Source: a virus. From it: a DNA stretch of 64,000 nt. The position numbers were made by a program, and so were the translations under genes. The DNA lies in the IMG/VR virus record IMGVR_UViG_3300034374_005666, positions 39,256 through 103,255 of that record. One strand, written 5' to 3'. The notes under the pieces were generated by a model. It worked only from the letters and a program-made list of their open reading frames with translations, was not told the DNA's origin and made no database searches. Below are positions 29,870 to 37,557 of this stretch, one piece after another (the stretch's first letter is position 1; every line of letters starts with the position of its first letter).

Positions 29870-30352
29870 CTAGTTTTTTAATGAGTAAGACTTATTAATA
29901 ATAAAATGCAAAGTTCCTTTACTAGAAATATTAAATTTTTTCATGGTTTTATTATAACTTTTTACTTTATTATAATAGTCTATAATCTCTTTGTGTTTGT
30001 GTTTACGTACTTTAGATGTAGCAATTAATGCTCTTTTTATTCTTATTTGCTCAGGGATATCCATTTGATTTTCAGACTGATTACCTATAGCAATATTTTC
30101 CCAAGAATTATCTAAAGGGTTTCCATTTAGATGTCTAACTTGAATACCTGCTTCAAAGATTTTATCACCGTATTTTTGATAAGCTTGTATTCTGTGAATA
30201 CTAAATTTTTTATTACGACCTTTAATTTTTATAGCAACTTTGTAATATCCATTGTTTATATAACCCACTTGATTGCCTCTTTTGCTGTAACATAACCCTT
30301 CTTCTGTTACAAAATAACCTCTTTCGATCGCAATTTTTTCTATTCTTTTCAT
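29870..30352 (-). CDS. HNH homing endonuclease
   Basis: 160 residues. An N-terminal strand domain (GYINNGYYKVAIKIKGRNKK) is followed by HRIQAYQKYG and IQVRHLNGNPLDNSWENI, the His-Asn-His core of HNH_3 phage endonucleases, and a basic C-terminal helix-turn-helix. Free-standing enzymes of this kind cut at a homing site and spread themselves. It lies 9 nt upstream of the tRNA-like element, so the element may be part of the mobile unit. Confidence 0.75.
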   Translation of the reverse strand: MKRIEKIAIERGYFVTEEGLCYSKRGNQVGYINNGYYKVAIKIKGRNKKFSIHRIQAYQKYGDKIFEAGIQVRHLNGNPLDNSWENIAIGNQSENQMDIPEQIRIKRALIATSKVRKHKHKEIIDYYNKVKSYNKTMKKFNISSKGTLHFIINKSYSLKN

Positions 30353-30411
30353 AGTTCAAATATAAAGAAAATAATTGAACCGTACAAATATACATAACTA
30401 TAAAGAAAAAA

Positions 30412-30443
30412 CAAGAGCAAGTACGATTAAGTACCTACTCTTG
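30412..30443 (-). terminator. Hairpin terminator
   Basis: CAAGAG (30412-30417) pairs with CTCTTG (30438-30443), inner GTAC with GTAC; a TGTTTTTTC tract follows on the minus strand. It ends the operon finishing at 30467. Confidence 0.7.
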
Positions 30444-30466
30444 CCAATCTTAACAGTCGTCATATC

Positions 30467-30880
30467 TTAGCAATAGAGTGACTTTGCAATAAACGCCACA
30501 TCTGGGTAGCAAGCAAAATCAAACAACTCTTCAAGCTCATTACAGTTATCCTCACATTTGTTCATAAACTGAACGCTCTTATAAGGATAATACTGTGCAT
30601 AAACATCAAGCCATGCAGAAGTTGCGTCCAGACCTTCGTTGATAAGCATATCAACGTGAGCCTTCATTGCGTTGAACTTGCTCAGTCTGATACGTGTAAC
30701 TTGGTCTTGACAAGTCTTAAGAAATGCCATACCAAAGCTGTCAGACTTTGGATTAGCAAAACCCTGAGCAGCCTGAGCTACTTCTTTAAGGCGTTCTGCT
30801 TTATCTTCTGGGCTAAGTACCAGTGTACCATCCAGAACCTGAGTCAGCGTCTGAAATACACGCTTAAAATTGATCTCCAT
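30467..30880 (-). CDS. Unknown helical protein
   Basis: 137 residues, almost entirely helical, opening MEINFKRVFQTLTQVLDGTL. Five Cys are spread through the sequence. No signal peptide or membrane segment. It starts at the stop of the preceding 74-residue gene (1-nt overlap). No family recognised. Confidence 0.6.
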   Translation of the reverse strand: MEINFKRVFQTLTQVLDGTLVLSPEDKAERLKEVAQAAQGFANPKSDSFGMAFLKTCQDQVTRIRLSKFNAMKAHVDMLINEGLDATSAWLDVYAQYYPYKSVQFMNKCEDNCNELEELFDFACYPDVAFIAKSLYC

Positions 30881-31104
30881 TAGTTCTCTAATTTAGCAAT
30901 TAACAATCCAGCCTCTAGTCTGAGCTTAAACTCATCCTCTGGCTGATTAACATAAAGATTCTGCATCTGGTAAAGCTCAGTCAAAACACTATTAGCATAC
31001 AGTCTAAAAGGATGCCCTTGACTGTTAGCTATTTTTTCAAGCCTCCACTTACCAGGTAGGACTACATTCATAAATAGTCCCTCATTATCTGGTATGTTTA
31101 CCAT
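30880..31104 (-). CDS. Unknown small protein
   Basis: 74 residues. PDNEGLFMNVVLPGKWRLEK, then a helical half ending ARLIAKLEN-like (RLEAGLLIAKLEN). It overlaps the 75-residue gene upstream by 7 nt. No family recognised. Confidence 0.5.
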   Translation of the reverse strand: MVNIPDNEGLFMNVVLPGKWRLEKIANSQGHPFRLYANSVLTELYQMQNLYVNQPEDEFKLRLEAGLLIAKLEN

Positions 31105-31325
31105 GCTCCCAGTTTTTGTTTTAAGATAGCTACTTCACGTTCAGCAAGATTGAGCTTGTGCTTAGCTTGCTTGATAGTCAAGTGTTCATTTAGAAATGTA
31201 CAGAACTTTGTAGTCTGTTTTCCAAAGTTACCAATAAAATCTGTGTACTGCTCAATATTTTGTTTACGTCGAGCCAGAGCTTGCTCTTGACGAATTTTAT
31301 GCTTAACTCCACTTGTAAGCTTCAT
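31098..31325 (-). CDS. Small basic coiled-coil protein
   Basis: 75 residues, helical throughout, N-terminus MKLTSGVKHKIRQEQALARR and a leucine-heptad C-terminus (HKLNLAEREVAILKQKLGAW). Net positive. It is cotranslated with genes on both sides. A structural or nucleic-acid-binding peptide is likely; no family recognised. Confidence 0.5.
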   Translation of the reverse strand: MKLTSGVKHKIRQEQALARRKQNIEQYTDFIGNFGKQTTKFCTFLNEHLTIKQAKHKLNLAEREVAILKQKLGAW

Positions 31326-31336
31326 AGTTAATTATT

Positions 31337-31603
31337 TTATTGTGTTAACAAATTGATGTATTTTTTATCCAGTTCTTCAAAGAAGGCTTTACCCTTCTCT
31401 GTTTGCTGTTCTGGATTATTGTAATCATACTGTATCTTTTTAAATACAGTTATGATATAGTCACGCTGCATTCTAGACATCTGAGAGTTTTTATCCTGAA
31501 TTAAGATATACTCATCAAGAATGTCTGTAACTGCCATATCATCAATTGCTCTTTGATATGGTTTGCGTGGGTCAATATGACTTAAGTCTAGTATTTTCTT
31601 CAT
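31337..31603 (-). CDS. Unknown small helical protein
   Basis: 88 residues, opening MKKILDLSHIDPRKPYQRAI, helical and polar, no Cys. First gene of the four-gene unit ending at 30467. No motif recognised. The 104 nt upstream hold short inverted repeats but no recognised promoter. Confidence 0.5.
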   Translation of the reverse strand: MKKILDLSHIDPRKPYQRAIDDMAVTDILDEYILIQDKNSQMSRMQRDYIITVFKKIQYDYNNPEQQTEKGKAFFEELDKKYINLLTQ

Positions 31604-31707
31604 TTGTTAATTTTTAAAAAGATTAGAAAAAGCAGCACGGACAAACACTGCCTGACGAATATTCCCAATTTGCCAAATGATTAATAAATTGATAGTCCGT
31701 TAAAAGT

Positions 31708-31914
31708 TTAAGAAGATTTATTAAATCCTAGTAAACTTACTAAAGTTGCAATCCAAAAAGCTTCCCAAAATTCAATCTCTGATGTAATGTAATTTTTTTC
31801 TACTACCATAGGAAATAGCTCTGGAATAAGCCATGCCCACAGATACTGTAGTAAAAGAGTTAACAATACAACTACTGCGATAATTGCTCCAATAGCACCA
31901 ATAATTTTACTCAT
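31708..31914 (-). CDS. Small membrane protein, holin-like
   Basis: 68 residues with two strongly hydrophobic segments (ISKIIGAIGAIIAVVVLLTL region and WEAFWIATLVSLLGF) separated by a polar, Glu-rich loop. This two-helix layout is seen in many phage holins but also in unrelated small membrane proteins. It is not adjacent to either lysin gene, so the lysis role is only one option. Confidence 0.55.
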   Translation of the reverse strand: MSKIIGAIGAIIAVVVLLTLLLQYLWAWLIPELFPMVVEKNYITSEIEFWEAFWIATLVSLLGFNKSS

Positions 31915-31935
31915 AATAATATATTTTTGAAAAGT

Positions 31936-32649
31936 TTAAAGATTCTCGTTAACCCATTCTTTGCCCTCCAAGTATTGAGCACCTAAATGGTGATTATAGC
32001 CTGCGTAGAAAGCTTTAATTGCAAAGTTTACAACTTCTTCTCTACTATAGCTATCTTTTACTTTACGAATAGTTATAGTATTGTTGTTGTCTACTTTAGG
32101 TAAATACCCTTCTCTTACAGTTTCTATACAAATGTCAGAAGCTCCAACATTACCACAAACTGTACATTTATAAAAGTCAGTTCCGTTGCTGTCACAATCT
32201 ATCCAATTGGTACTACTGTTACACTCTTGCTCGACATACTCATATTCTACATCTATTTCAGTAATCTGCTGGCCTTTATTATAAAGTTCAACATACTTCT
32301 GGATAAATGCTTTACTAGGTTGTGGTAAACCTAGCTGTGTATCAGTAGAGGCAATGACTTTAAAACAGTCATTTACATCTCCAGAATTAAGCCATTCTGA
32401 GTTCATAAACGCTTTTTTGTCTTCTTTGTATAAAGAAGGTTTATTGTTAAAACTTCTCATCTTAACAAACCAATCTCCATCTTGGATTGGATCATCAGAT
32501 AGAATGTAGAGATGTTGTTGATTGTTAGTTGCTAGTCCTTTAGAATAGCTGACAAGATGAATTACATTATTATATCTAATAATAATATAATCACCAACAT
32601 TTGCTTTTTGATTAGTAGCAAGCATAGCTACTTTGTGTCTTTTAAGCAT
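31936..32649 (-). CDS. Unknown protein with zinc-ribbon-like insert
   Basis: 237 residues. The first 60 residues are beta-rich (GDYIIIRYNNVIHLVSYSKG). A Cys cluster near 155-175 (DFYKCTVCGNVGAS plus upstream and downstream Cys) could bind zinc. The C-terminus is a helical FAIKAFYAGYNHH segment. The leader contains TAACTCTTAAAAG, similar to the motif before other genes of this region. No family recognised. Confidence 0.6.
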   Translation of the reverse strand: MLKRHKVAMLATNQKANVGDYIIIRYNNVIHLVSYSKGLATNNQQHLYILSDDPIQDGDWFVKMRSFNNKPSLYKEDKKAFMNSEWLNSGDVNDCFKVIASTDTQLGLPQPSKAFIQKYVELYNKGQQITEIDVEYEYVEQECNSSTNWIDCDSNGTDFYKCTVCGNVGASDICIETVREGYLPKVDNNNTITIRKVKDSYSREEVVNFAIKAFYAGYNHHLGAQYLEGKEWVNENL

Positions 32650-32696
32650 GGTTTTAGCTTTTAAGAGTTAGTTAATTAGTACATATTAGTATTAAG

Positions 32697-32823
32697 TCTC
32701 CTATGCCACGTAAAGGCTTGTACTATATAGGAGATTTTGTAAGACACATCAGTAAAAGAACCAGAATTGATTTGCATTCCCCAGTTTACTCTGGTACAGC
32801 TAGATGGTTCGTATGTGTCTTAC
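32697..32823. ncRNA. Structured element, two long perfect stems
   Basis: TCTCCTAT (32697-32704) pairs with ATAGGAGA (32727-32734), and GTAAGACACAT (32739-32749) pairs perfectly over 11 bp with ATGTGTCTTAC (32813-32823), enclosing a small CCAG/CTGG hairpin. It fills the gap between two minus-strand genes. It could be a long-armed terminator region or a separate RNA; the strand cannot be fixed. Confidence 0.5.
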
Positions 32824-32843
32824 AGGAATTTCAACCTTAATTC

Positions 32844-33236
32844 TTAATAGCAACCACTACCTACACTACCCGTAGGTAGCATATAGATAGCAGACACACC
32901 CACTCTCTGTGTATTCAACTGAACACCTATGAGAAGGTTATCCACTATGTTGTAGTGGTATTCCAACGTGGCCATCTGGCCTCTAACATGTTGACCAAAG
33001 AACTTCAAATCTAAGCTTATCAAATGGTCATACTGAATGTACAAACCTGTCTTAAATCCTACATGGACTTGATTGTTCAAGTTGTAGCTTAAAGTAGCCA
33101 CAGCTTGTACACCTACTTCAGCAGGCTCGTCCCATCCTACCAAGAGTTTGACATCTTGGTTGGTCAGTTGTAAACCAACTTGTCCTTGTACTGATATAGT
33201 AATCAGTACAAAAACGATAATGATAAATGGACGCAT
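32844..33236 (-). CDS. Secreted outer-membrane beta-barrel-like protein
   Basis: 130 residues. MRPFIIIVFVLITISVQGQV is a Sec signal peptide of Bacteroidota type. The mature part alternates strands with aromatic ends (VGVQAVATLSYNLNNQVHVG, GLYIQYDHLISLDLKFF, LEYHYNIVDNLLIGVQL), as in small outer-membrane barrels. The last residues GSGCY contain its only Cys. A leader motif ACTCTAAAAC lies 12 nt before the ATG. It might alter the host surface, for example against superinfection; inference. Confidence 0.65.
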   Translation of the reverse strand: MRPFIIIVFVLITISVQGQVGLQLTNQDVKLLVGWDEPAEVGVQAVATLSYNLNNQVHVGFKTGLYIQYDHLISLDLKFFGQHVRGQMATLEYHYNIVDNLLIGVQLNTQRVGVSAIYMLPTGSVGSGCY

Positions 33237-33320
33237 AATTGTTAATGTTTTAGAGTGTAAATCTTATTCTGTTAAGTAATGTGCCAGAGCAGGGTTTAAT
33301 CTACTCTGGCTTTCAGTTTA

Positions 33321-33464
33321 CTACTTCCACAAGATAATGGCTTTGTAGCCACTTGCTGTCTCAGTAATGTTGATGTTCAACGCTTTTTTCTCTGGCTTTT
33401 TAGTGAGCCAGAAATTTACTCTTTCAAGAGTTTCTTCTAACGTTGATTCATTAATCTCAATCAT
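33321..33464 (-). CDS. Small protein
   Basis: 47 residues from ATG 33464: MIEINESTLEETLERVNFWL, then INITETASGYKAIILWK. A helix followed by a beta hairpin. Its leader TTACTTCACTCTAAAAC is nearly identical to that of the next gene upstream. A GCCAGAG/CTCTGGC hairpin follows the stop. No family recognised. Confidence 0.5.
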   Translation of the reverse strand: MIEINESTLEETLERVNFWLTKKPEKKALNINITETASGYKAIILWK

Positions 33465-33494
33465 ACCTTAAAGTTTTAGAGTGAAGTAATTTTG

Positions 33495-33746
33495 TCATTT
33501 AACCTTAAACTGTAAAAGTTGGCTCCAAGTCATTTGAAACTCAAAGCTTTCAAGTTTAAGACCTTCCACTTTGAACTTGCACATCTCTACTTCATAAGGC
33601 AAAGATGGAAATTCTTCAGTCAGATAGTACTCTTCCTGAGCAGGGTAAATGTTGTCATCTAGTTCTGCTACAATACCAGACATCAGTTCTTCGTTATTAT
33701 CTTGACGAAGAATACGCCAAGCATAAGCTTCTGTTGGATATTCCAT
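33495..33746 (-). CDS. Unknown small acidic protein
   Basis: 83 residues, opening MEYPTEAYAWRILRQDNNEE, acidic, with a strand-rich C-terminus (CKFKVEGLKLESFEFQMTWS). Leader TTACTTCACTCTTAAAC lies 12 nt before the ATG. No family recognised. Confidence 0.5.
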   Translation of the reverse strand: MEYPTEAYAWRILRQDNNEELMSGIVAELDDNIYPAQEEYYLTEEFPSLPYEVEMCKFKVEGLKLESFEFQMTWSQLLQFKVK

Positions 33747-33779
33747 TTTTCTTGTTGTTTAAGAGTGAAGTAATGTCGC

Positions 33780-34345
33780 TATCCTACGCATAGTATTTCT
33801 ACTAGCTTAACCAAGAATAGCTCGCACAATAGGTTTATCATCAAATGTGATATAACCTTACTCAAGTGGCTATTAACCACCATAATGTATTCCTACTTCC
33901 TAAGTTATGGAAGTAACCATAGTCTAAAAGAATACATCTGCTCACCTGCATGTTGAGGATTTTGCATTAAGGTTTTACTTGAGGCAATAACAGTCTCTGG
34001 CTAACAGGTAAGTTTAACCCTTGCTAACTTGATACAGTATTAGTATCATACTTGGTTAACTCTTATACTTTGTTATTGCTGCCGCCTCCTAAAAGAACTG
34101 ACGCTCAGTCTTATAGGATTTACATTGTACACCGTTACTCCAGGATAGTTACGATGTCAGATGTTAAAAACTACTACTGTGATCTACCAGCACTATTTCA
34201 CATTACTTGTATATGTATGGCTTTACCCATATTGTAAAGGCTCTTACGTCCTACCATATACTTTCAATCAATAGAAATAGCAAGATATTAAGATAACTCT
34301 GCGGTATTGTAGCATTGTTATCACTTGTTATTTATTATGCTGTAC
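33780..34345. ncRNA. Large structured-RNA candidate A
   Basis: A 615-nt gap without a credible gene but full of perfect helices: CTCAAGT (33861-33867) with ACTTGAG (33977-33983), which encloses GTGG/CCAC (33866-33880, alternative pairing), TGTATTC/GAATACA (33886-33936) and ACTTCC/GGAAGT (33895-33914); then AGTTTAACC/GGTTAACT (34011-34061) around TGATAC/GTATCA (34030-34048), ACTGA/TCAGT (34097-34109) and CTTTAC/GTAAAG (34221-34239). Nested helices at this density are not expected in spacer DNA. The neighbouring genes suggest minus-strand transcription. Confidence 0.5.
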
Positions 34346-34361
34346 TACAGTAGTAGTTCAA

Positions 34362-34646
34362 TTAGTAGCTTGAAAATCTTTGCTTGTAGTGCCGTTTTAG
34401 TACTACACAGTGTAGCCGTCTAACGCTTGTCCTAATCTCAGGGAGAAACTTGGAGGCAGGGCTTACTGTACTGGTTGTGTGGGCATAGTCTACCTTTACG
34501 GTATCTGTGTACAACACACCTTGCTGGGTGTAATTGTAGACAAACTCATCACCTACTTCAGGGATTGTGTCTGAGGGCGATAAAATGTCTGTGCATTTAC
34601 CATTTATATGCAATTCTGTTCTTACGTATTCCATATATTCCTTCAT
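34362..34646 (-). CDS. Unknown small protein
   Basis: 94 residues, opening MKEYMEYVRTELHINGKCTD, with a strand-rich middle (GDEFVYNYTQQGVLYTDTVK) and a basic C-terminus. The leader contains CCTCTAAAACTCTAAA. It lies between structured stretches A and the hairpin at 34670. No family recognised. Confidence 0.5.
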   Translation of the reverse strand: MKEYMEYVRTELHINGKCTDILSPSDTIPEVGDEFVYNYTQQGVLYTDTVKVDYAHTTSTVSPASKFLPEIRTSVRRLHCVVLKRHYKQRFSSY

Positions 34647-34669
34647 TGTATTTAGAGTTTTAGAGGTTA

Positions 34670-34721
34670 TACTATCTACATCACATGCTGTTTAGGCTGT
34701 GACCTACTATTGTAGATAGTA
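34670..34721. ncRNA. Structured hairpin element
   Basis: TACTATCTACA (34670-34680) pairs perfectly with TGTAGATAGTA (34711-34721), and TCACA (34681-34685) with TGTGA (34698-34702) continues the helix with one large bulge. It is in the leader of the gene at 34362 and after the stop of the gene at 34757, so it could serve as a terminator or as a 5' regulatory structure. Confidence 0.5.
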
Positions 34722-34756
34722 TGTTAGTAATCCACAAGTAGGCTGTGGTTTGGTCT

Positions 34757-35242
34757 TTACTTAAATGTTGGCTCAAACTCCAACAAATAAGTTTTCAACG
34801 CTACCTTTTTAGAAGGTGTCTGGAACGCTTGACCCTCTTCGTTAGGGTCAAATGCAAATTTCCAAATCTCCAACAGCATGTTACCTGCTGTTGTCTGAGT
34901 ACTGGAAATCCATAGTTCTTCACTTGCGAAGTGGTAGTTTCCACCACCATCTTCATTTAATTCGGCTACCTTGATGGAAAATCCACCGATCAGCCACTGT
35001 ATGGCTTTTTCAAACCATACTACAAGTGAATTGGTGTCTCGGTAAGTGCCAAAATCACCTTCTTCTGCGTCTTCCCACTGTGTAAATGGAATTACGCAAG
35101 GTTTTAATGGAGTTGTGTACACGAGACTGCCATAGTGATAGCCTTCGCAACGAAGCTTGGAAGCTTCTTCTTTTAGCACGTTAAAGATCACATCAAGATT
35201 CTTGGATTCTATACTAGTAGTACGCATAATTTTACTAGGCAT
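34757..35242 (-). CDS. Unknown protein
   Basis: 161 residues, ATG 35242 or the sixth codon (MRTTSIESKN). Mixed alpha/beta with Trp-rich segments (FEKAIQWLIGGFSIKVAELN, ELWISSTQTT). No signal peptide, membrane helix or catalytic motif. It follows structured region B on the minus strand. No family recognised. Confidence 0.55.
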   Translation of the reverse strand: MPSKIMRTTSIESKNLDVIFNVLKEEASKLRCEGYHYGSLVYTTPLKPCVIPFTQWEDAEEGDFGTYRDTNSLVVWFEKAIQWLIGGFSIKVAELNEDGGGNYHFASEELWISSTQTTAGNMLLEIWKFAFDPNEEGQAFQTPSKKVALKTYLLEFEPTFK

Positions 35243-35280
35243 TTCACCTATACGGACTGTGGGTTAGGAATTGAAAGAGC

Positions 35281-35830
35281 CAGCCTGTAACTCTAACAAT
35301 TGTTAATAAATGATACTAACCACTACCACATGGTTAGTCTGCACAATAGAGAATAGTGGTAGATATTCTCTTAGGACTACAGTCATTTCCTACTGTAGAA
35401 CGCTTACCTTTGGTCAAAGGAGCTGGTAAGCTGCCATCATATAGAGTACTCCTCAGTACATCTCTATACTTATCCCAATTGAATGGGCTTTCACAATCAT
35501 CCCTACTACGTTCAGGATGTTGATGATAAAAAAGCTGATATTATTTTTGTTTAGACACTTAATGTCTAAACCCTAGGTGACTAACCTAGTTACTCGGAGC
35601 GAACAGGGAAGTTTCATCCTTCTGTCTGTATCGGCAACCTTTATCTTTAACGAGCACTTGTCATTATTACCTACAATTAAGCAAGTATAAAAAGATAAAG
35701 TCTCCTTATTCAGGTACACCTTCAGCTATTAGTGTACCATATCCTAACCCTCATATATGTATGAGTGTCTCTATTATACTGCTGTTAGGAATAGCAGTAA
35801 GCCCCTTTGATGTTATCGCAGGGGCTGTGT
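35281..35830. ncRNA. Large structured-RNA candidate B
   Basis: About 550 nt with at least eleven perfect helices and no credible gene: ACTAACCA/TGGTTAGT (35315-35338), GAGAATA/TATTCTC (35350-35370), CTACAGT/ACTGTAG (35377-35398), CTTACC/GGTAAG around CCTTTG/CAAAGG (35403-35430), TATAGAG/CTCTATA (35441-35467), GTTTAGACA/TGTCTAAAC (35549-35571), CTAGGT/ACCTAG (35574-35589), CTTTATCTTT/AAAGATAAAG (35639-35700), GGTACAC/GTGTACC (35713-35738), TACTGCT/AGCAGTA (35777-35799) and GCCCCT/AGGGGC (35801-35825). A compact structured RNA is the best explanation; class and strand are unknown. Confidence 0.55.
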
Positions 35831-35847
35831 TTTAGTTTAAAAGTTTA

Positions 35848-35991
35848 TTATGCTGGACATCCACAGTTTTCGCAAAATGTGGTGTTTTCATCAGGAAGAT
35901 TAGGCCCACCTTCACACTGACAGGTTACAGCCTCTTCTTCAGGAATTTCATTTTCTTCGTGGAATTCAAGCCACATATTTCCGTTTGTCAT
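35848..35991 (-). CDS. Small acidic zinc-binding-like protein
   Basis: 47 residues from ATG 35991: MTNGNMWLEFHEENEIPEEE, then CQCEGGPN and FCENCGC, a CxC...CxxCxC cluster that could bind zinc. Strongly acidic N-terminal half. It lies between structured regions B and C. Confidence 0.5.
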   Translation of the reverse strand: MTNGNMWLEFHEENEIPEEEAVTCQCEGGPNLPDENTTFCENCGCPA

Positions 35992-36021
35992 TTTATTCTA
36001 GTTTAATAGATTAAAAAAAGA

Positions 36022-36431
36022 AGTCTAGTAGGCATGATTACTGATGGTCTTAAGACTACTTTGATTTGACTAGCTAAATCTCATCAGAGCATTGCATATC
36101 ACTATGCTAATTTCAGTCTCCTATTACTCGGGTGCAATCATGCAGCAGTGCCGAGTCTCCCTACTAGACTATTAAGTTAGTGTATTAACTCTCCATCGAG
36201 GTTGCATAACTTAATATGCTCAAACCCATAGAGTTTTATTTACCTGTTAAGGAAGTATGCTCACTACACATACTTGTAAGATTGTTTTTATAGTTTAACA
36301 ATCCAATGCCTTTATGTATGGCTTAGATTGTATAGGTTAAAATTGAAGTGGAGAAAAGGTTAGGATTTGGGGAAAGTGGTTGTAGAAACCACACTAACCC
36401 TATCACTTGCATTTTGCAAGTAATCCTAACC
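36022..36431. ncRNA. Large structured-RNA candidate C
   Basis: A 410-nt stretch without a gene. AGTCTAGTAGG (36022-36032) pairs perfectly over 11 bp with CCTACTAGACT (36160-36170). At the right end GGTTAGGATT (36358-36367) pairs over 10 bp with AATCCTAACC (36422-36431) and encloses GTGGTT/AACCAC (36376-36392) and ACTTGCA/TGCAAGT (36405-36421), an exact three-way junction. AGATTGTT/AACAATCC and GCATA/TATGC hairpins lie between. On the minus strand the junction directly follows the gene stop at 36441 and ends in TTTT, so it may also terminate. Confidence 0.55.
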
Positions 36432-36440
36432 TCTTGATTA

Positions 36441-36779
36441 TCAACTCATTAGCTCTCTTACAATGGCAGCTACAGCCTGTGCTTTAGCAGCTACAGTAGC
36501 TGATCCTGGACTAACTGCATACGTTGCCCATGTAGGGAAATGTGGGAAGTTTAAGTTCAGCATTTGATCCTTTGTCAAATAGTAGGACTTGAACCAATCC
36601 TTAGTCTTTCCGTCTGAGTGACGGACGTCCAAGGCAATAGGAAACTGAGCTTCAGCCCCATTATCTTCATCTGCCAAGAAAGTGAGAACTGCACTTACTT
36701 CTTCTGCGGAGTAAATCCCTTGAGGATTTTCAAACCCTGTTCTGGCTAGATCTAGGTTTCTGTTGGATAAGATATTCAT
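36441..36779 (-). CDS. Unknown small protein
   Basis: 112 residues, opening MNILSNRNLDLARTGFENPQ, with a central acidic/basic strand region and an Ala-rich C-terminus (GSATVAAKAQAVAAIVRELM). The leader ATACTCTAAAAC lies 12 nt before the ATG, and a three-way-junction structure follows the stop. No family recognised. Confidence 0.55.
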   Translation of the reverse strand: MNILSNRNLDLARTGFENPQGIYSAEEVSAVLTFLADEDNGAEAQFPIALDVRHSDGKTKDWFKSYYLTKDQMLNLNFPHFPTWATYAVSPGSATVAAKAQAVAAIVRELMS

Positions 36780-36896
36780 AGTCTTATTGTTTTAGAGTAT
36801 AAGTAAAAAACAAGCTGGAGTTTACTACTTTTATAGTATAAAACTATAGATTTTAAATGTGGTTTACTCCACTTTACCTCACAGCCTGTTTGTTAA

Positions 36897-37070
36897 TCAA
36901 TTAGTTATTGCTATCAATGCGATACAAGATAGTACTGTAATAAGAGCCAAAACAGCTCCTGCAGCCAGCATAATACTGTCCTGCGTAATGTAACCTACTG
37001 GAAATAGCACCAGTATGGCTGCGAACAGACATACTATAATGATAGCAATTGTGAATTTATACTTTTCCAT
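36897..37070 (-). CDS. Small two-helix membrane protein
   Basis: 57 residues from ATG 37070: MEKYKFTIAIIIVCLFAAIL, then QDSIMLAAGAVLALITVLSC and a short tail. Two hydrophobic helices joined by a short polar turn. It could be a holin-like or early host-membrane protein. No ACTCT-type leader is seen here. Confidence 0.55.
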   Translation of the reverse strand: MEKYKFTIAIIIVCLFAAILVLFPVGYITQDSIMLAAGAVLALITVLSCIALIAITN

Positions 37071-37172
37071 TGTTCGTATTTAAGTCTTAACAATTAGGTG
37101 AAAACTCTATCGTATTTGAGTCTCACCCTTTAGAAACCCCACACAACCCGAAGGCTGTGCAGGGCTTGAGGT

Positions 37173-37424
37173 TTACCAGGTCAGCTCCTCTACTGCTTCC
37201 ACGTTAGGCAGACGGAACATCCAGTTGCCGTACTGAGTTTTCACAGGCTTGAGTGCCTTGAGTACATCAGCAGGGCTACCATAAGCTTTCAACTCTTGCT
37301 CAGAGTTGATTACCTTAAGAGGTGCGCCAGCACTGTTACGTGCCCAAATAGCAATGACCTCAGCACCTGTATCAGGATGGAAGGTACGACCTCTAAATAA
37401 CGCTGTTGCTTGTGCGTTTTCCAT
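37173..37424 (-). CDS. Unknown small protein
   Basis: 83 residues from MENAQATALFRGRTFHPDTG. The longer frame up to 37478 has a weak N-terminus, and the leader motif TTTCACTCTTAAAC lies just before this ATG as it does before five to six neighbours, so 37424 is preferred. Middle ELKAYGSPADVLKALKPVKT, end VEELTW. First gene of the leftward arm next to the divergent switch. Confidence 0.55.
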   Translation of the reverse strand: MENAQATALFRGRTFHPDTGAEVIAIWARNSAGAPLKVINSEQELKAYGSPADVLKALKPVKTQYGNWMFRLPNVEAVEELTW

Positions 37425-37526
37425 AACATTAAGTTTAAGAGTGAAAAAATACGCAACGGGGGGTATTCGCTGCGCCAAGTTATAGTAGGGGTTGTGGAAT
37501 AGATCGGGACATTTTCTACATATTTC

Positions 37527-37557
37527 TTTGTTTTTCAGATAATTAGTTGTATTTTTG
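37527..37557 (+). promoter_or_regulatory. Bacteroidota consensus promoter
   Basis: TTTG (37527-37530), exactly 19 nt, TATTTTTG (37550-37557): a perfect match to the Bacteroidota primary-sigma promoter. It lies 22 nt upstream of the GIY-YIG gene and marks the start of rightward transcription. Confidence 0.8.

Noticed and set aside
34052-34237. Plus-strand 61-codon frame inside structured region A
   Set aside because: No start context, opposite to neighbours, and it covers several perfect RNA stems.
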